Under the pieces are notes generated by a model. That model searched no databases, was not told where the DNA came from, and worked only from the letters and a program-made list of their open reading frames with translations. The position numbers were made by a program, and so were the translations under genes. From Streptomyces qinglanensis (GTDB lineage Bacteria > Actinomycetota > Actinomycetes > Streptomycetales > Streptomycetaceae), in the NCBI RefSeq assembly GCF_900111245.1, contig NZ_FOGO01000012.1, positions 62,001-126,000 of the forward strand: DNA of 64,000 bases, given 5' to 3'. Shown here one piece after another: positions 25,220 to 33,638 of this stretch; the first letter of the stretch is position 1; each line of letters begins with the position of its first letter.

Positions 25220-25603
25220 GCCCCGCTGGGCGGACCGCCGCCGGGACGCGCCGCGGCGGTCCCGGCGGCGGTTCCGGCCTTCCGCCCGGCGACCGCGCCG
25301 GGCTCCGGCGCCCGGCACGCTGAGGCCGCCGGGCGCCGGGTATACAGCGGCGAGACCGAAGCGCCCCCAGGATGTGACATATGCCCTGGAGGCGCGGTGT
25401 TCCCGCAGGTCGTGGCGGTACGCGCCCAGCCGGCTCCGGACTCCCCCTGTCCAATTCGACGGGATTTGCACTACGGTCGAAGAACCTTGAACAACCTTCG
25501 GGCCGACGCTGTTGTAGGAATACAGCGCTGTAGTAGGAATTCAAGGGGCAACGACCGGGGGGAACCGCATCAGGGGACCGAACCGGAACCGGGAGTCAAG
25601 TCA
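25220..25603. other. intergenic region with AT-rich promoter block
   Basis: About 380 bases without a supported gene. The right half is AT-richer and contains the perfect 12-bp palindrome TACAGCGCTGTA (25521-25532) flanked by a near-repeat of TGTAGGAAT / TGTAGTAGGAAT. This probably includes the promoter, and perhaps an operator, of the downstream gene starting at 25604. Confidence 0.5.
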
Positions 25604-26677
25604 GTGAGCGCCATATCCCTCATCCTGCTGTGTGCGGCGACCACGGCCACCGCGCTGGGCGGTGCGGCACTGCACACGGCGCGCGGCCTGCGCGGCCAGT
25701 TGACGGCGCTGCGCGCCCAACTGGAGACAGCACCGGCGGCGGCCCCGGACGCCGCGCTCCCGCGGGCCCGGGACGCGGCCCATGGGGAAGGCGGCGAGGC
25801 CGCCTCCGACACGCTCTCGGCGAGGACCGACGCGTTCTCGCAGGAGATCCGTACCGCCGTCGCCGCCGCGCTGGCCGACGAGCGCGAGCGGGAACTCGCC
25901 GAGGCCCGCGCCTTCTGGGCCGCCCAGGAGGCGCGCGGCGCGGGCTCCGGAGCGGGCTCGCTGCTGGCCGGGCACGGCACGGAGTACGCGTACGAGGTCG
26001 AGGCGGACGGCCTCGCCGAGGAACTCGACGCGCTGCTGGAGGGCGACACCGGCGGACTGTGCATCCCCCGCCAGCCGGGACCCGAGGACGCAGACGACGC
26101 AGACGGCACCGATTTCGCGGACTACGCGGACGACGCGGACCTGGCTCTCGAACTGGACGTGGCCCCCTACACCCGCGCGGACGACGAGCGGGGCGTGGAG
26201 GAGTACCGCGGCACCGCCGAGGGGCTCTGCTTCCGCGACGGGGACACCGCAGCGGAGGCCGAGTCCCCGGGCCTGGCCGCGGCCCGCCGCCGCCACCCGT
26301 CCCAGCCGGACTACACCCTCGACGGCGAGCCGGTCGTGCCCGGTCCCGCACCGGCGCCCGCGACCCCCACCGTCACCTACCACGAGCGCACCGTCGAGCG
26401 GCTGACCGAACTCGCCGACGCGCGCACCCCGCTGGCCGATGTGCGCCCGGGCCCGCTCGGCACGCTGGACGTCTACGTCTTCGAGGACGGTACGACGGTG
26501 TGCCTGGCGCCGGGCCACCGCGCGACGAGCGAGGCGCTGGCCGACGGCGTACGACGCGGTCAGGCCCCGGTGCTGATGGGCGGCTCCGGCATCGCCGGCT
26601 CCTACGCGCTCACCTTCGCCTTCCCCGACGGCAGCACCGCCTACCTGCTGGCGGACCGCGTCATCACGCCCCTCTAG
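25604..26677 (+). CDS. membrane-anchored acidic protein of unknown function
   Basis: 357 residues. An N-terminal hydrophobic segment (ISLILLCAATTATALGGAALH, residues 4-24) looks like an uncleaved signal anchor. It is followed by a charged, probably coiled segment (RTAVAAALADERERELAEARAFW), then a strongly acidic Asp-rich middle with the repeated triplet ADD, and a compact C-terminal domain from about residue 255 (VTYHERTVERLTELADA to YLLADRVITPL) with conserved-looking TLDVYVFEDGTTVCLAPGHR. I do not recognise the family. GTG 25604 is chosen because GGGAG precedes it and the anchor begins there. The stop overlaps the convergent gene by 14 bp. Confidence 0.78.
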   Translation: MSAISLILLCAATTATALGGAALHTARGLRGQLTALRAQLETAPAAAPDAALPRARDAAHGEGGEAASDTLSARTDAFSQEIRTAVAAALADERERELAEARAFWAAQEARGAGSGAGSLLAGHGTEYAYEVEADGLAEELDALLEGDTGGLCIPRQPGPEDADDADGTDFADYADDADLALELDVAPYTRADDERGVEEYRGTAEGLCFRDGDTAAEAESPGLAAARRRHPSQPDYTLDGEPVVPGPAPAPATPTVTYHERTVERLTELADARTPLADVRPGPLGTLDVYVFEDGTTVCLAPGHRATSEALADGVRRGQAPVLMGGSGIAGSYALTFAFPDGSTAYLLADRVITPL

Positions 26678-27029
26678 CACCCCGCGCGGTGCCGCCCCGC
26701 GGGGACAGCGGTGAGCTCTCCAGCAACTGGAGGGCTTCCCGCAGCGCGGGCTCCGCGAGGTGGGCGGGCACCGTCCGCAGGGCCGCGACCACGTCGTGTC
26801 CCGCGACGGCGAGTTGATCGCCGACGGCGAAGACACCGGCGTCCGGCAGCACCCGCGACATCCCGCCCTCGGGGAATTCGAGACGCTGGGCCAGCAGGGC
26901 CAACTCCCGTGCGAGCACGAGCCCGTCCGCGGCGGCACCCCGCTCCAGGGCGCTCTGCGGCAGGCTGCGCAGCCGGTCGGCGAACCGTTCGACGGCGTCG
27001 GTCAGGGGGCGGGTGTCGGGCCGGAGCAC
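26664..27029 (-). CDS. conserved small protein of unknown function
   Basis: 121 residues, mainly helical and without membrane segments: RPLTDAVERFADRLRSLPQSALER, LVLARELALLAQRLEFP, then GVFAVGDQLAVAGHDVVAALR and EPALREALQLLESSP. I do not recognise a named family; the composition is typical of conserved streptomycete hypothetical proteins. GTG 27029 follows a GGGGG run; the frame continues upstream but only through low-complexity sequence. It converges with the acidic membrane-anchored protein and overlaps it by 14 bp. Confidence 0.68.
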   Translation of the reverse strand: MLRPDTRPLTDAVERFADRLRSLPQSALERGAAADGLVLARELALLAQRLEFPEGGMSRVLPDAGVFAVGDQLAVAGHDVVAALRTVPAHLAEPALREALQLLESSPLSPRGGTARGARGA

Positions 27030-27143
27030 GCCCCCAGCATATGCGCCACTGCGCCGCCCCGGGCTCTCCGCACTGTTGCCAACGCCCGCGCGCTCAGGCA
27101 ACGTGTCGGCAAGGACTCACTGCAGAAGCGTCCGGAGGCGCCG

Positions 27144-27371
27144 ATGTCCCAAGTCTTCTCCGAAGAGACCCACCGGAACATGCTGTCCCGCATTCCCCAG
27201 TGCACTGGTCGTGAAGTCTCCGAATGGCTCCACGCGGTCGACGAGGGCCCTGCCCTGCTCCGTTTCGAGGAGAAGGTGAGCTGGCTCCGCGGTGAGCACA
27301 ACCTCGCCTATGGGCACGCCAAAGCGATCATCCACGAACACGACCTGCGGCGCGCCGCGCGCCACCGCTAG
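27144..27371 (+). CDS. DUF4287-type small protein
   Basis: 75 residues. The pattern ETHRNMLSRIPQCTGREVSEWL followed by a W-L-R-G-E-H-N-L-A-Y-GHAKAII helix is the DUF4287 signature: the HG-x-AKAIIHEH segment closes the domain. Function is unknown; the domain often occurs in stand-alone small cytoplasmic proteins of actinobacteria. ATG 27144 has GGAGG five bases upstream, which fixes the start. Followed by a strong bidirectional terminator. Confidence 0.88.
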   Translation: MSQVFSEETHRNMLSRIPQCTGREVSEWLHAVDEGPALLRFEEKVSWLRGEHNLAYGHAKAIIHEHDLRRAARHR

Positions 27372-27458
27372 GCAGGGCCTCGTTCCCCGGCCTGGACAGA
27401 CGAAGCGAAGACCCTAGGACACGAAAGAGAGCGCAGTACGCGAAGGACGCGGACACGC

Positions 27459-27495
27459 CGAGGGCCCGGGAGGTGGTGCACCTCCCGGGCCCTCG
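27459..27495. terminator. bidirectional hairpin terminator
   Basis: A perfect 17-bp stem, CGAGGGCCCGGGAGGTG (27459-27475) with complement 27479-27495 and a 3-base loop, between the 3' ends of the convergent DUF4287 and BI-1 genes. Confidence 0.85.
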
Positions 27496-27538
27496 ATCGG
27501 TCCGCCGCGTCTGCGGCTCCGGCTGCCGCCGGTGCCGC

Positions 27539-28387
27539 TCAGTCGCCTTGCAGAATGGCGATCAGGCGCAGGAACTCCAGGTAGATCCACACCAGGGTCA
27601 GCGTCAGCCCGAAGGCGGCGAGCCACGCCTCCTCCTTGGGAGCGCCGTAGGCGATGCCGTCCTCGACCTGCTTGAAGTCCAGTGCCAGGAAGAGCGCGCC
27701 GAGCACGACGCCGACCACGCCGAAGAGGATGCCCAGGCCGCCGCTGCGGAAGCCGAGCCCGTCACCGCCGCCGAAGACGGCGAAGAGCATGTTGACGGCC
27801 ATGAGCAGCACGAAGCCGATCGCGGCGGCCATCACGAACCGGTAGAACCGCTGGGTGACGCGGATGACACGGGTCTTGTAGAGCACCAGGACGGCGGTGA
27901 AGACCGCCAGCGTGCCGAGCACCGCCTGCATGGCGGCGCCGTCCACGAACTGGTTGACGAAGTTGCTCAGCGCGCCGAGGAAGAGGCCCTCGAATGCGGC
28001 GTACGCCAGGATCAGCGCGGGCGACGCCTTGCGCTTGAACACCTGCACGAACGACAACACCATGGCGATGAGCCCGGCACCGACGGCGAGCGGCAGCGAC
28101 AGCCCGGTGATCCAGGCGACGGCTGCCATCGCGATGACGAGGCCGAGGGTCATTCCCGTCCGGGCGACGACGTCGTCGATCGTCATCCGTCCGGCGGACG
28201 GCGGTGCGGCCGGGGGCGCGTACGGCTGGCCGGGGGCCTGGGGCTGCTGGCCGTACGGGTTTCCGGCGTAGGGGTTCGTCGCGTACGGGTTCCCGGCCTG
28301 CGGCGGCTGCTGCTGAGCGTCGAAACCGGCATAGCCGTTGTTGCGGCTGAACCCCCGTCGCGAGAAGACCGGGTTACTACTCCTCAT
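27539..28387 (-). CDS. Bax inhibitor-1/YccA family membrane protein
   Basis: 282 residues. After an 80-residue cytoplasmic N-terminus rich in NPYA and Pro/Gln repeats come seven hydrophobic segments (for example MTLGLVIAMAAVAWITGL, LILAYAAFEGLFLGALSNF, FVMAAAIGFVLLMAVNMLFAVF, GILFGVVGVVLGALFLALDF, LTLTLVWIYLEFLRLIAIL). The AAFEGLFLGALS and LDFKQVEDG motifs are typical of the BI-1/YccA family, thought to be ion (Ca2+) channels or protease-associated. The ATG at 28387 follows GGAGGAGTGAG; an upstream in-frame start at 28453 is rejected for lack of a site. Confidence 0.93.
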   Translation of the reverse strand: MRSSNPVFSRRGFSRNNGYAGFDAQQQPPQAGNPYATNPYAGNPYGQQPQAPGQPYAPPAAPPSAGRMTIDDVVARTGMTLGLVIAMAAVAWITGLSLPLAVGAGLIAMVLSFVQVFKRKASPALILAYAAFEGLFLGALSNFVNQFVDGAAMQAVLGTLAVFTAVLVLYKTRVIRVTQRFYRFVMAAAIGFVLLMAVNMLFAVFGGGDGLGFRSGGLGILFGVVGVVLGALFLALDFKQVEDGIAYGAPKEEAWLAAFGLTLTLVWIYLEFLRLIAILQGD

Positions 28388-28575
28388 CTCACTCCTCCAT
28401 GGCCACACTGCGCGGCCTTGCCGTCCAGCGTAATGCGTTAGCAAAAACAGCACGCTAGTGCAGAGTCAAGAACGAAGGAAAGCTGTCGATTGTTCCACTT
28501 CCCTCACAGATCCCCGACCTCACCCGGGCGGGTGCGCGCGAGGGTCCGGCACGCCGCTGGCGCACACCCGGCGGG

Positions 28576-29202
28576 TCAGGAGCGCAGCAGGAGCACGAGA
28601 CCGGCCAGGACGGCGCCCAGCGCCAGTGCCGCCGCGCCGTGGACGAGCCGGTGCGGACGGGGCAGCGGCAGCACCCGGTCGGCCGCCAGCCGGCCGGGGC
28701 CGGTGAGGGCGAGCGCCGCGGCCGCGGCGGTGAGCAGCAGTTCGTACTCCACGCCCTGCGGCGCGAAGAAGCCGCCGCCCCACTTCACGGCGAGCGCGTT
28801 GAGCATGGTGCCGAACACGGCGGCGCCCGCGAGGGGGGTCAGCAGCCCCAGCGCGAGCCCGAGTCCGCCGAGTACCTCCGTGAGCCCGGCCACCAGGGCC
28901 ATGGTCCGGGCAGCGGGGTAGCCGGAGGACGCGAAGAACTGCGCGGTGCCGTCGAGTCCGCCGCCCTCGAACCAGCCGAACAGCTTCTGGCTGCCGTGCG
29001 CCGCCATGGTGAGGCCGACCACGAGGCGCAGCACGAGCAGCCCGGCGTCCTGCCCGGACTGCTCGGCGGGAGCGGCCCTGGCGACCCCGGCGGCCCCGGG
29101 GCCTTCGGTGGTTCCGGTGTCCGCGGAGGTGCGGGGCGACTCGGCGGTTCGGTGGTCGCGGGACGCACCGTCGGTGGTCTCGGGAGCGTGGGGGGACGGC
29201 AT
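28576..29202 (-). CDS. DoxX family membrane protein
   Basis: 208 residues. A 60-residue Ser/Thr/Pro-rich front is followed by four hydrophobic segments: LLVLRLVVGLTMAAHGSQKLFGWF (DoxX signature with HG-x-QKLFG), TMALVAGLTEVLGGLGLALGLL, GAAVFGTMLNALAV and the C-terminal ALALGAVLAGLVLLL. DoxX proteins act in thiol/redox homeostasis or quinone-linked reactions at the membrane. ATG 29202 follows GGAGG by eight bases. Divergent from a MarR gene with two shared operators, so it is the likely regulated target. Confidence 0.9.
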   Translation of the reverse strand: MPSPHAPETTDGASRDHRTAESPRTSADTGTTEGPGAAGVARAAPAEQSGQDAGLLVLRLVVGLTMAAHGSQKLFGWFEGGGLDGTAQFFASSGYPAARTMALVAGLTEVLGGLGLALGLLTPLAGAAVFGTMLNALAVKWGGGFFAPQGVEYELLLTAAAAALALTGPGRLAADRVLPLPRPHRLVHGAAALALGAVLAGLVLLLRS

Positions 29203-29271
29203 GAGCGGAGCCTCCTGGGGGCGGGCCGGCCGGGGGACGGGGCCGAACGGATGGGTCAGGCGGGACAGGTT

Positions 29272-29325
29272 GTTCAGATTTGAATGACTGCCCGCCGACC
29301 GTAACAAGCAGGTTCGAATTTGAAC
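29272..29325. promoter_or_regulatory. two MarR-type operator sites
   Basis: Two related near-palindromes, GTTCAGATTTGAAT (29272-29285) and GTTCGAATTTGAAC (29312-29325), 40 bp apart start to start (about four helical turns), between the divergent DoxX and MarR genes. AT-rich dyads of this shape are typical of MarR-family sites; the second ends 11 bp before the MarR start. Confidence 0.7.
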
Positions 29326-29336
29326 AACTGAGTAGA

Positions 29337-29855
29337 ATGGACACCATGGCCGGAACCAGGTGGCTCGATGAGCGGGAAATGGCGGCCTGGCAGGGCTTCC
29401 TGGAAGCCACCAGCCGGGTCTCCCGCCATCTGGAGCAGCAGCTCAAGGAGGACGCGGGACTCTCCCACCCGCACTACGAGATCCTCGTCCGCCTCGCCGC
29501 GGCACCCGACGGCGAAGTCCGGATGACCGACCTGGCAGAAGGACTGTTCACGTCCAAGAGCGGCCTCACCTACCAGGTGGGCCAGCTCGAGAAGCGCGGC
29601 CTGGTCGAACGGCACTCCTGCCCCACCGACGTCCGCGGCGTCCTGGCCGCCCTCACCCCGGAGGGCCGCGACGTGCTGCGCGCCGCGGCCCCCGGTCATG
29701 TGGCCGCCGTGCGGGCCGCCCTGATCGACGTGCTGGAGCCGGACGAGCTCGACGTCGTCGCCCGCGCCCTCGGCCGGGTCGGACGGCGGCTGCGGCCCCC
29801 GGCTCAGGAGACCGGCAGCTCGGACAGCGGCGGGATCAGCACCTCCTCCTCGTAG
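29337..29855 (+). CDS. MarR-family transcriptional regulator
   Basis: 172 residues. Winged-helix core: SHPHYEILVRLAAAPDGEVRMTDLAEGLFTSKSGLTYQVGQLEKRGLVER, then the wing HSCPTDVRGVLAALTPEGRDVL. These proteins bind dyads as dimers and release them on binding phenolics or on Cys oxidation; a single cysteine lies in the wing (SCPTD). ATG 29337 or the in-frame ATG at 29346 may be the start; neither has a strong ribosome binding site, so a leaderless or short-leader message is possible. The divergent arrangement with DoxX and the paired operators suggests autoregulation. Its 3' end overlaps the convergent next gene by 52 bp. Confidence 0.92.
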   Translation: MDTMAGTRWLDEREMAAWQGFLEATSRVSRHLEQQLKEDAGLSHPHYEILVRLAAAPDGEVRMTDLAEGLFTSKSGLTYQVGQLEKRGLVERHSCPTDVRGVLAALTPEGRDVLRAAAPGHVAAVRAALIDVLEPDELDVVARALGRVGRRLRPPAQETGSSDSGGISTSSS

Positions 29856-30712
29856 TCGAGGTGGGCCTCCAGCTCCTCCGTCATCCGGGCCAGTTCGACC
29901 CGGAAGCGGTGCGGGTCGGCCGACGGCAGCGCGGCCAGCAGCGACTCCAGCTCACCCCGGATCCGCTCGACCGTCCGGTGCTCGGCGCGCAGGCGGGCGA
30001 GGGCCGGGGCCAACCGCGGATACTTCTCCTCCAGGACCGGGAAGGCGCCCCGGTCCTCGGACGTGTGATGGACGTGCAGGGACTCGCAGAAGGCCAGGCA
30101 GTGCTGCCGGAGCTGGAGCCCGAGCGGGAGCGCCCCGGCGGCGTCCGCTCCCGGCGCGCGTGCCGCGAAGTACGCCTCCGCCTCGGCCGCCACCCGGCGC
30201 AGTTGCCCGCGCAGCCAGGTGTGCACCTCCAGCAGCTTGTCGACGAGGCCGGTGAACGGCGCGTCCGGGTACGACCGCTCCAGCCGCACCACCGGCAGCC
30301 GCCGGTCCGTCCGCGCCTGGTAGTCGGCGTATCCGGGCTGCTGCCCGGACACGTACGCGAACAGCCGTTCGCGTTCGGTCTCCTCGGCGGGCACGGCGAC
30401 CGCGCCGAACGTGTCGGTCCCCACCTCCACCCGGACCATGGGATGCGCGAGAAGATTGCGATACCAGGCGGGATGCCGGTGCGCACCGCCCGCGGAGGCG
30501 ACGACGAGCAGCGCGCCGTCCTCGTCGCGGACGAACCCGAGCGGCGAGGTCTGCTCCGTACCGGTACGGGCGCCGGTGGTGGTCAGCAGCAGCAGATCGC
30601 CCCCGGCGAAGGGTCCGCCGACCTGCCCGGCGTTGGCACGGAACTCCTCGACGACCGCGCGGTTGAAATCCGCGACGCGGGGCGGGGTGGACGGGACGGG
30701 TGCAGGGGTCAA
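29804..30712 (-). CDS. F420-type nitroreductase (Ddn-like) fused to a hemerythrin domain
   Basis: 302 residues, two domains. Residues about 10-140 match the deazaflavin-dependent Ddn/DUF385 family: FNRAVVEEFRANAGQVGGPFAGGDLLLLTTTGARTG, PLGFVRDEDG and GGAHRHPAWYRNLLAHPMVRVEVG. Residues about 165-300 form a hemerythrin HHE four-helix domain with iron-ligand positions in LRQHCL, HHTSEDRGAFPVLEE, LRAEHRTVE and HLDYEEEVLIPPL. The fusion suggests a redox enzyme coupled to a di-iron oxygen, NO or iron sensor. Start: TTG 30712 has AGGAG eight bases upstream, whereas GTG 30751 has none, so TTG is chosen. Confidence 0.88.
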   Translation of the reverse strand: MTPAPVPSTPPRVADFNRAVVEEFRANAGQVGGPFAGGDLLLLTTTGARTGTEQTSPLGFVRDEDGALLVVASAGGAHRHPAWYRNLLAHPMVRVEVGTDTFGAVAVPAEETERERLFAYVSGQQPGYADYQARTDRRLPVVRLERSYPDAPFTGLVDKLLEVHTWLRGQLRRVAAEAEAYFAARAPGADAAGALPLGLQLRQHCLAFCESLHVHHTSEDRGAFPVLEEKYPRLAPALARLRAEHRTVERIRGELESLLAALPSADPHRFRVELARMTEELEAHLDYEEEVLIPPLSELPVS

Positions 30713-31167
30713 GAAAACAGCTCCTCGGGAAAAGGGCCTTCGCAGGAGCACGCGTACGGCGTCGTAGGCACCCGTAGGGCGCGCATGCGCCCGTACGGGT
30801 ACGCCGCGCGCACCGGGGCACCGGCGGCGCCGGACAGCCCGGTCGCGGTGCGCCCGGGCAGCGGACGGCCCGGTGGAAGAAGGACGGTGAAGAAGAGAAC
30901 GGAGAGGCGCTCGCCCGGTCAGTCGGCGGCGCGGGACGGCAGCCGCGCTGCGCGCGTGCCGTCAGCTCTCACGTGTCAGACGAGCCCGGCGGTGTGTGTA
31001 CCCACGATGCACTCCTCACGTCAGGGTGCCTCCATGGCGCTGCCGTACACGGCAGCAGCGACACGCGGCACGGTCGCCCATTCAACCGTCCGTTCTCCGT
31101 CGGGGCAAGGCGCTCGCGAGACCGGCCGAGTTCCGAAATCCCGGCCGAGTTCCGACGTTCCGGCCGG
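30713..31167. other. 455-bp region without a supported gene
   Basis: Lies upstream of the F420/hemerythrin gene and downstream of the aminotransferase on the minus strand. A possible nine-codon minus-strand reading frame at 31005-30976 (MGTHTAGLV) has GAGGAG seven bases before its GTG and could be a leader peptide, weakly. CGGCCGAGTTCCGA is repeated twice near 31125-31158. Nothing else identified. Confidence 0.45.
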
Positions 31168-32388
31168 CTACCGCGTCCCGGCCCGCAGCGCCCCGCCCAA
31201 CCGCCGCAGCCCTTCGCGGATCTCCTCCGGGGAGTGCGTGGTGAACGACAGGCGCAGCGACGCCGGGTCGGCGGGTCCCGCGAAGAACGGCGCTCCGGGG
31301 ACGTACGCCACGTCCCGGGCGACCGCGTCGTGCAGCAGCTCCGTGGCGTCCGCGCCCTCCGGAAGCCGCGCCCAGACGAACATCCCGCCCTGCGGGTGGT
31401 TCCAGGTGCTGCCGGGCGGCAGCGCGGCGGCCAGCCCGCCCAGCAGTGCGTCGCGGCGCTCCCGGTAGGCGTCCCGGACCCGGGCCAGGTGCGCGTCCAG
31501 ATCGTTGTCCGCCAGGTAGCGGGCGGCTGCTGCCTGGTCGACGGTCGAGCAGTGCAGGTCCAGCGACTGCTTGACGACGACGCAGGCGCGGCGCAGCGCA
31601 GCGGGCGCGCGCAGCCAGCCGAGCCGCAGTCCGGGCGCCAGCACCTTGGAGAAACTGCCGAGCAGGACCGTGCGGTCCGCCGCCTGCGGCAGCGCGGCGA
31701 CCCACGGCTCGGGCTCGCCCTCGAACCGGAGTTCGCCGTACGGATCGTCCTCCACGATCCACATCCCGTACCGTGCGGCGATCTCGGCCACGGCGCGGCG
31801 GCGCTCCAGCGGGAGGGTGCGGCCGGTGGGGTTCTGGAAAGTGGGGATCAGATAGAGCAGCTTGGGCCGCTCGCGCTCCACGGCCTCCGCCAGCGCCACC
31901 GGGTCGAGGCCCGCGTCGTCGGAGCGGACGGGCACCACGCGCGCACCGGCGAAGCCGAAGCACTGCAGCGCCGCCAGATAGGTCGGATCCTCCACCAGGA
32001 CGGTGTCACCCGGCTCCAGCAGCGCGGTCGCCAGCAGCGTGAGCGCCTGCTGGGAGCCGGTCGTCACCACCAGTTCGTCCGGCCCCGTCGGCAGGCCCCG
32101 CGCCGCCAGCCGCCCCGCCACCGCGGCACGCAGCGCCGGGTCCCCCTCGGTGGTCGAGTACTGCAGCACCCGGCGCGGCTCGTCGGCGAGCACCCCGTCG
32201 TAGGCGGCCCGTATCTCCTGCGCGGCGAACAGCTCGGGCGCCGGGAGCCCCCCGGCGAAGGAGATGACCTCGGGCCGCTCGGTCAGTGCCAGGATCTCCC
32301 GTACCGGGGAGGAGCCGACCGAGGCGGCGCGGGCGGCGAGCGGAGGCGCGGGGGCGGGAACCGGGCCCGCGGACGTGCTGGGAGTCAT
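31168..32388 (-). CDS. PLP-dependent class I/II aminotransferase
   Basis: 406 residues of the 2-aminoadipate/aromatic aminotransferase (LysN-, Kat/MocR-like) branch, without a DNA-binding domain. Landmarks: ISFAGGLPAPELF, VLQYSTTEGDPALR, TTGSQQALTLL, PTFQNPTGRTL, IVEDDPYGELRF and the PLP lysine in GSFSKVLAPGLRLGW; the final Arg motif is SLRLSFTTHSPEEI. It moves an amino group between an amino acid and 2-oxoglutarate; the exact amino acid cannot be read. The ATG at 32388 follows no strong site. Next on the same strand but about 100 bp away is the VOC gene. Confidence 0.93.
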   Translation of the reverse strand: MTPSTSAGPVPAPAPPLAARAASVGSSPVREILALTERPEVISFAGGLPAPELFAAQEIRAAYDGVLADEPRRVLQYSTTEGDPALRAAVAGRLAARGLPTGPDELVVTTGSQQALTLLATALLEPGDTVLVEDPTYLAALQCFGFAGARVVPVRSDDAGLDPVALAEAVERERPKLLYLIPTFQNPTGRTLPLERRRAVAEIAARYGMWIVEDDPYGELRFEGEPEPWVAALPQAADRTVLLGSFSKVLAPGLRLGWLRAPAALRRACVVVKQSLDLHCSTVDQAAAARYLADNDLDAHLARVRDAYRERRDALLGGLAAALPPGSTWNHPQGGMFVWARLPEGADATELLHDAVARDVAYVPGAPFFAGPADPASLRLSFTTHSPEEIREGLRRLGGALRAGTR

Positions 32389-32488
32389 CCCCGCAGCTTA
32401 GAAGCGACGCACAGCACCTCCCCACCGGATTCCGGTATGCGGGCAGCGGCCCCGCCTCCTCCCGTTCCTCCAGCGGGCTCCGCACACC

Positions 32489-32926
32489 TCAGTCGGCCCG
32501 CTCACCTCCTGCGTCCTGCTCCGCCTGGATCAGCCAGAGGTGGCCGTCCGGGTCGGCGAAGGCGCCGGCGTACCCCCAGGGCCGGTGGTCCGGCTCGCTG
32601 ACCGTCCGGGCTCCGGCGCGGACAGCGCGGGCGATCATCTCGTCCACCTCGCGCTCCGCGCCGACGGGGACCGCGAGGACGCACTCGCTGTGCCCGGGTG
32701 CGGCGACGGTGTGGTCACCGGTGACCCAGTCGAAGCCGTCCGCGGGGATCAGCATCAGCCGCAGCCCGTCGTTGACGACGAACCGCAGCGGCTCGGGGAC
32801 GCCGTCCTCGGCGAGCTTCCCGACCGCCGCCAGACCCAGTCCGTCGCGGTAGAAGGTGTAGGCCGCCATCCGGTCGGCGACGGGCAGGCTGACGGTGACC
32901 GGTGCGAGCGTACGGCCGACGGTCAT
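32489..32926 (-). CDS. VOC (glyoxalase/bleomycin-resistance fold) protein
   Basis: 145 residues with two beta-alpha-beta-beta-beta repeats: VTVSLPVADRMAAYTFYRDGLGL opens the first, and GARTVSEPDHRPWGYAGAFADPDGHLWLI closes the second with the usual DPDGHLW metal-site strand (Glu/His positions). Members include glyoxalases, dioxygenases and antibiotic-binding proteins; lone chromosomal copies like this are often of unknown substrate. ATG 32926 follows AGGAGG closely. Probably transcribed on its own or just upstream of the aminotransferase. Confidence 0.9.
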   Translation of the reverse strand: MTVGRTLAPVTVSLPVADRMAAYTFYRDGLGLAAVGKLAEDGVPEPLRFVVNDGLRLMLIPADGFDWVTGDHTVAAPGHSECVLAVPVGAEREVDEMIARAVRAGARTVSEPDHRPWGYAGAFADPDGHLWLIQAEQDAGGERAD

Positions 32927-33119
32927 GGGTACCTCCTGGATGCATCCGGGGTCGGGTACTTCGGACCTTCCATTGCGCCCTGCCCCGCCGCCGCTGCGTG
33001 CGCGCCACACCGAGGCCGCGAATCGCCGGTCGGGGTCACGGTCACGCCGCACGGGAGCCCGCGGGCCGATATTGGGCCTGGAGTGGAAAGCGCGAACACG
33101 AGAGAGGGAGGCCCGCACG

Positions 33120-33479
33120 ATGACGGCGGAGATGTCCGAAGGGGAGATGGAGGTGTCCGTGGAGCTGAGCGGCTGCGCCTGCGAGGACGCCGAGGCGGTC
33201 TTCCGGGTGCTGAGCGGGCTGTACCCCTCGGACTGGGCGGAGCTGCAGCCCGAGGGCCGCAAGGCCAACGTGTGGCTGTCGCGCTTCGATGTCACCCGCG
33301 ACAGCGGGCGGCCGGACGCGGTGGCGCTCGGCGCGCAGGTGACGGCGGAGCTCCAGGGCACCCCGCAGGCGGTGGAGCGGCTGCACCGGGTCCTGTTGGA
33401 GGCGTTCGGCGTGGTGGAGGTGCTGGAGGTCGCCGGGGACCAGGAGAAACAGCTCCGCCTCCAACTGGAGACCCGCTGA
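33120..33479 (+). CDS. acidic small protein of unknown function
   Basis: 119 residues, acidic, no membrane segment: VSVELSGCACEDAEAVFRVL, then YPSDWAELQPEGRKANVWLSRFDV, TAELQGTPQAVERLHRVLLEAFGVVEVLEVAG. The alternation of strands and helices suggests a compact alpha/beta domain, but I do not recognise the family. ATG 33120 is preceded by GAGGGAGG at good spacing, and codon use looks genuine. It is divergent from the VOC gene and upstream of, but convergent with, the tRNA gene. Confidence 0.75.
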   Translation: MTAEMSEGEMEVSVELSGCACEDAEAVFRVLSGLYPSDWAELQPEGRKANVWLSRFDVTRDSGRPDAVALGAQVTAELQGTPQAVERLHRVLLEAFGVVEVLEVAGDQEKQLRLQLETR

Positions 33480-33638
33480 CGGCGCCCACGGTCCCGGTGC
33501 GGCGCCGCGGCACGGGGTGCGCGGCCGGTGAGCGCGGATGGCCGGACGCCACCCCGTATGAACGCGTCAGCGTCATCCTCACCTGCTCGGTGCGGACCGT
33601 CCGCGGCAGGTCACCGCAGGTCACGACAGGTGGGCAGG

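Noticed and set aside
27539..28453. A longer form of the BI-1 protein starting at 28453
   Set aside because: The ATG at 28387 has a strong GGAGGAGTGAG site; the extension is not hydrophobic or conserved in character.
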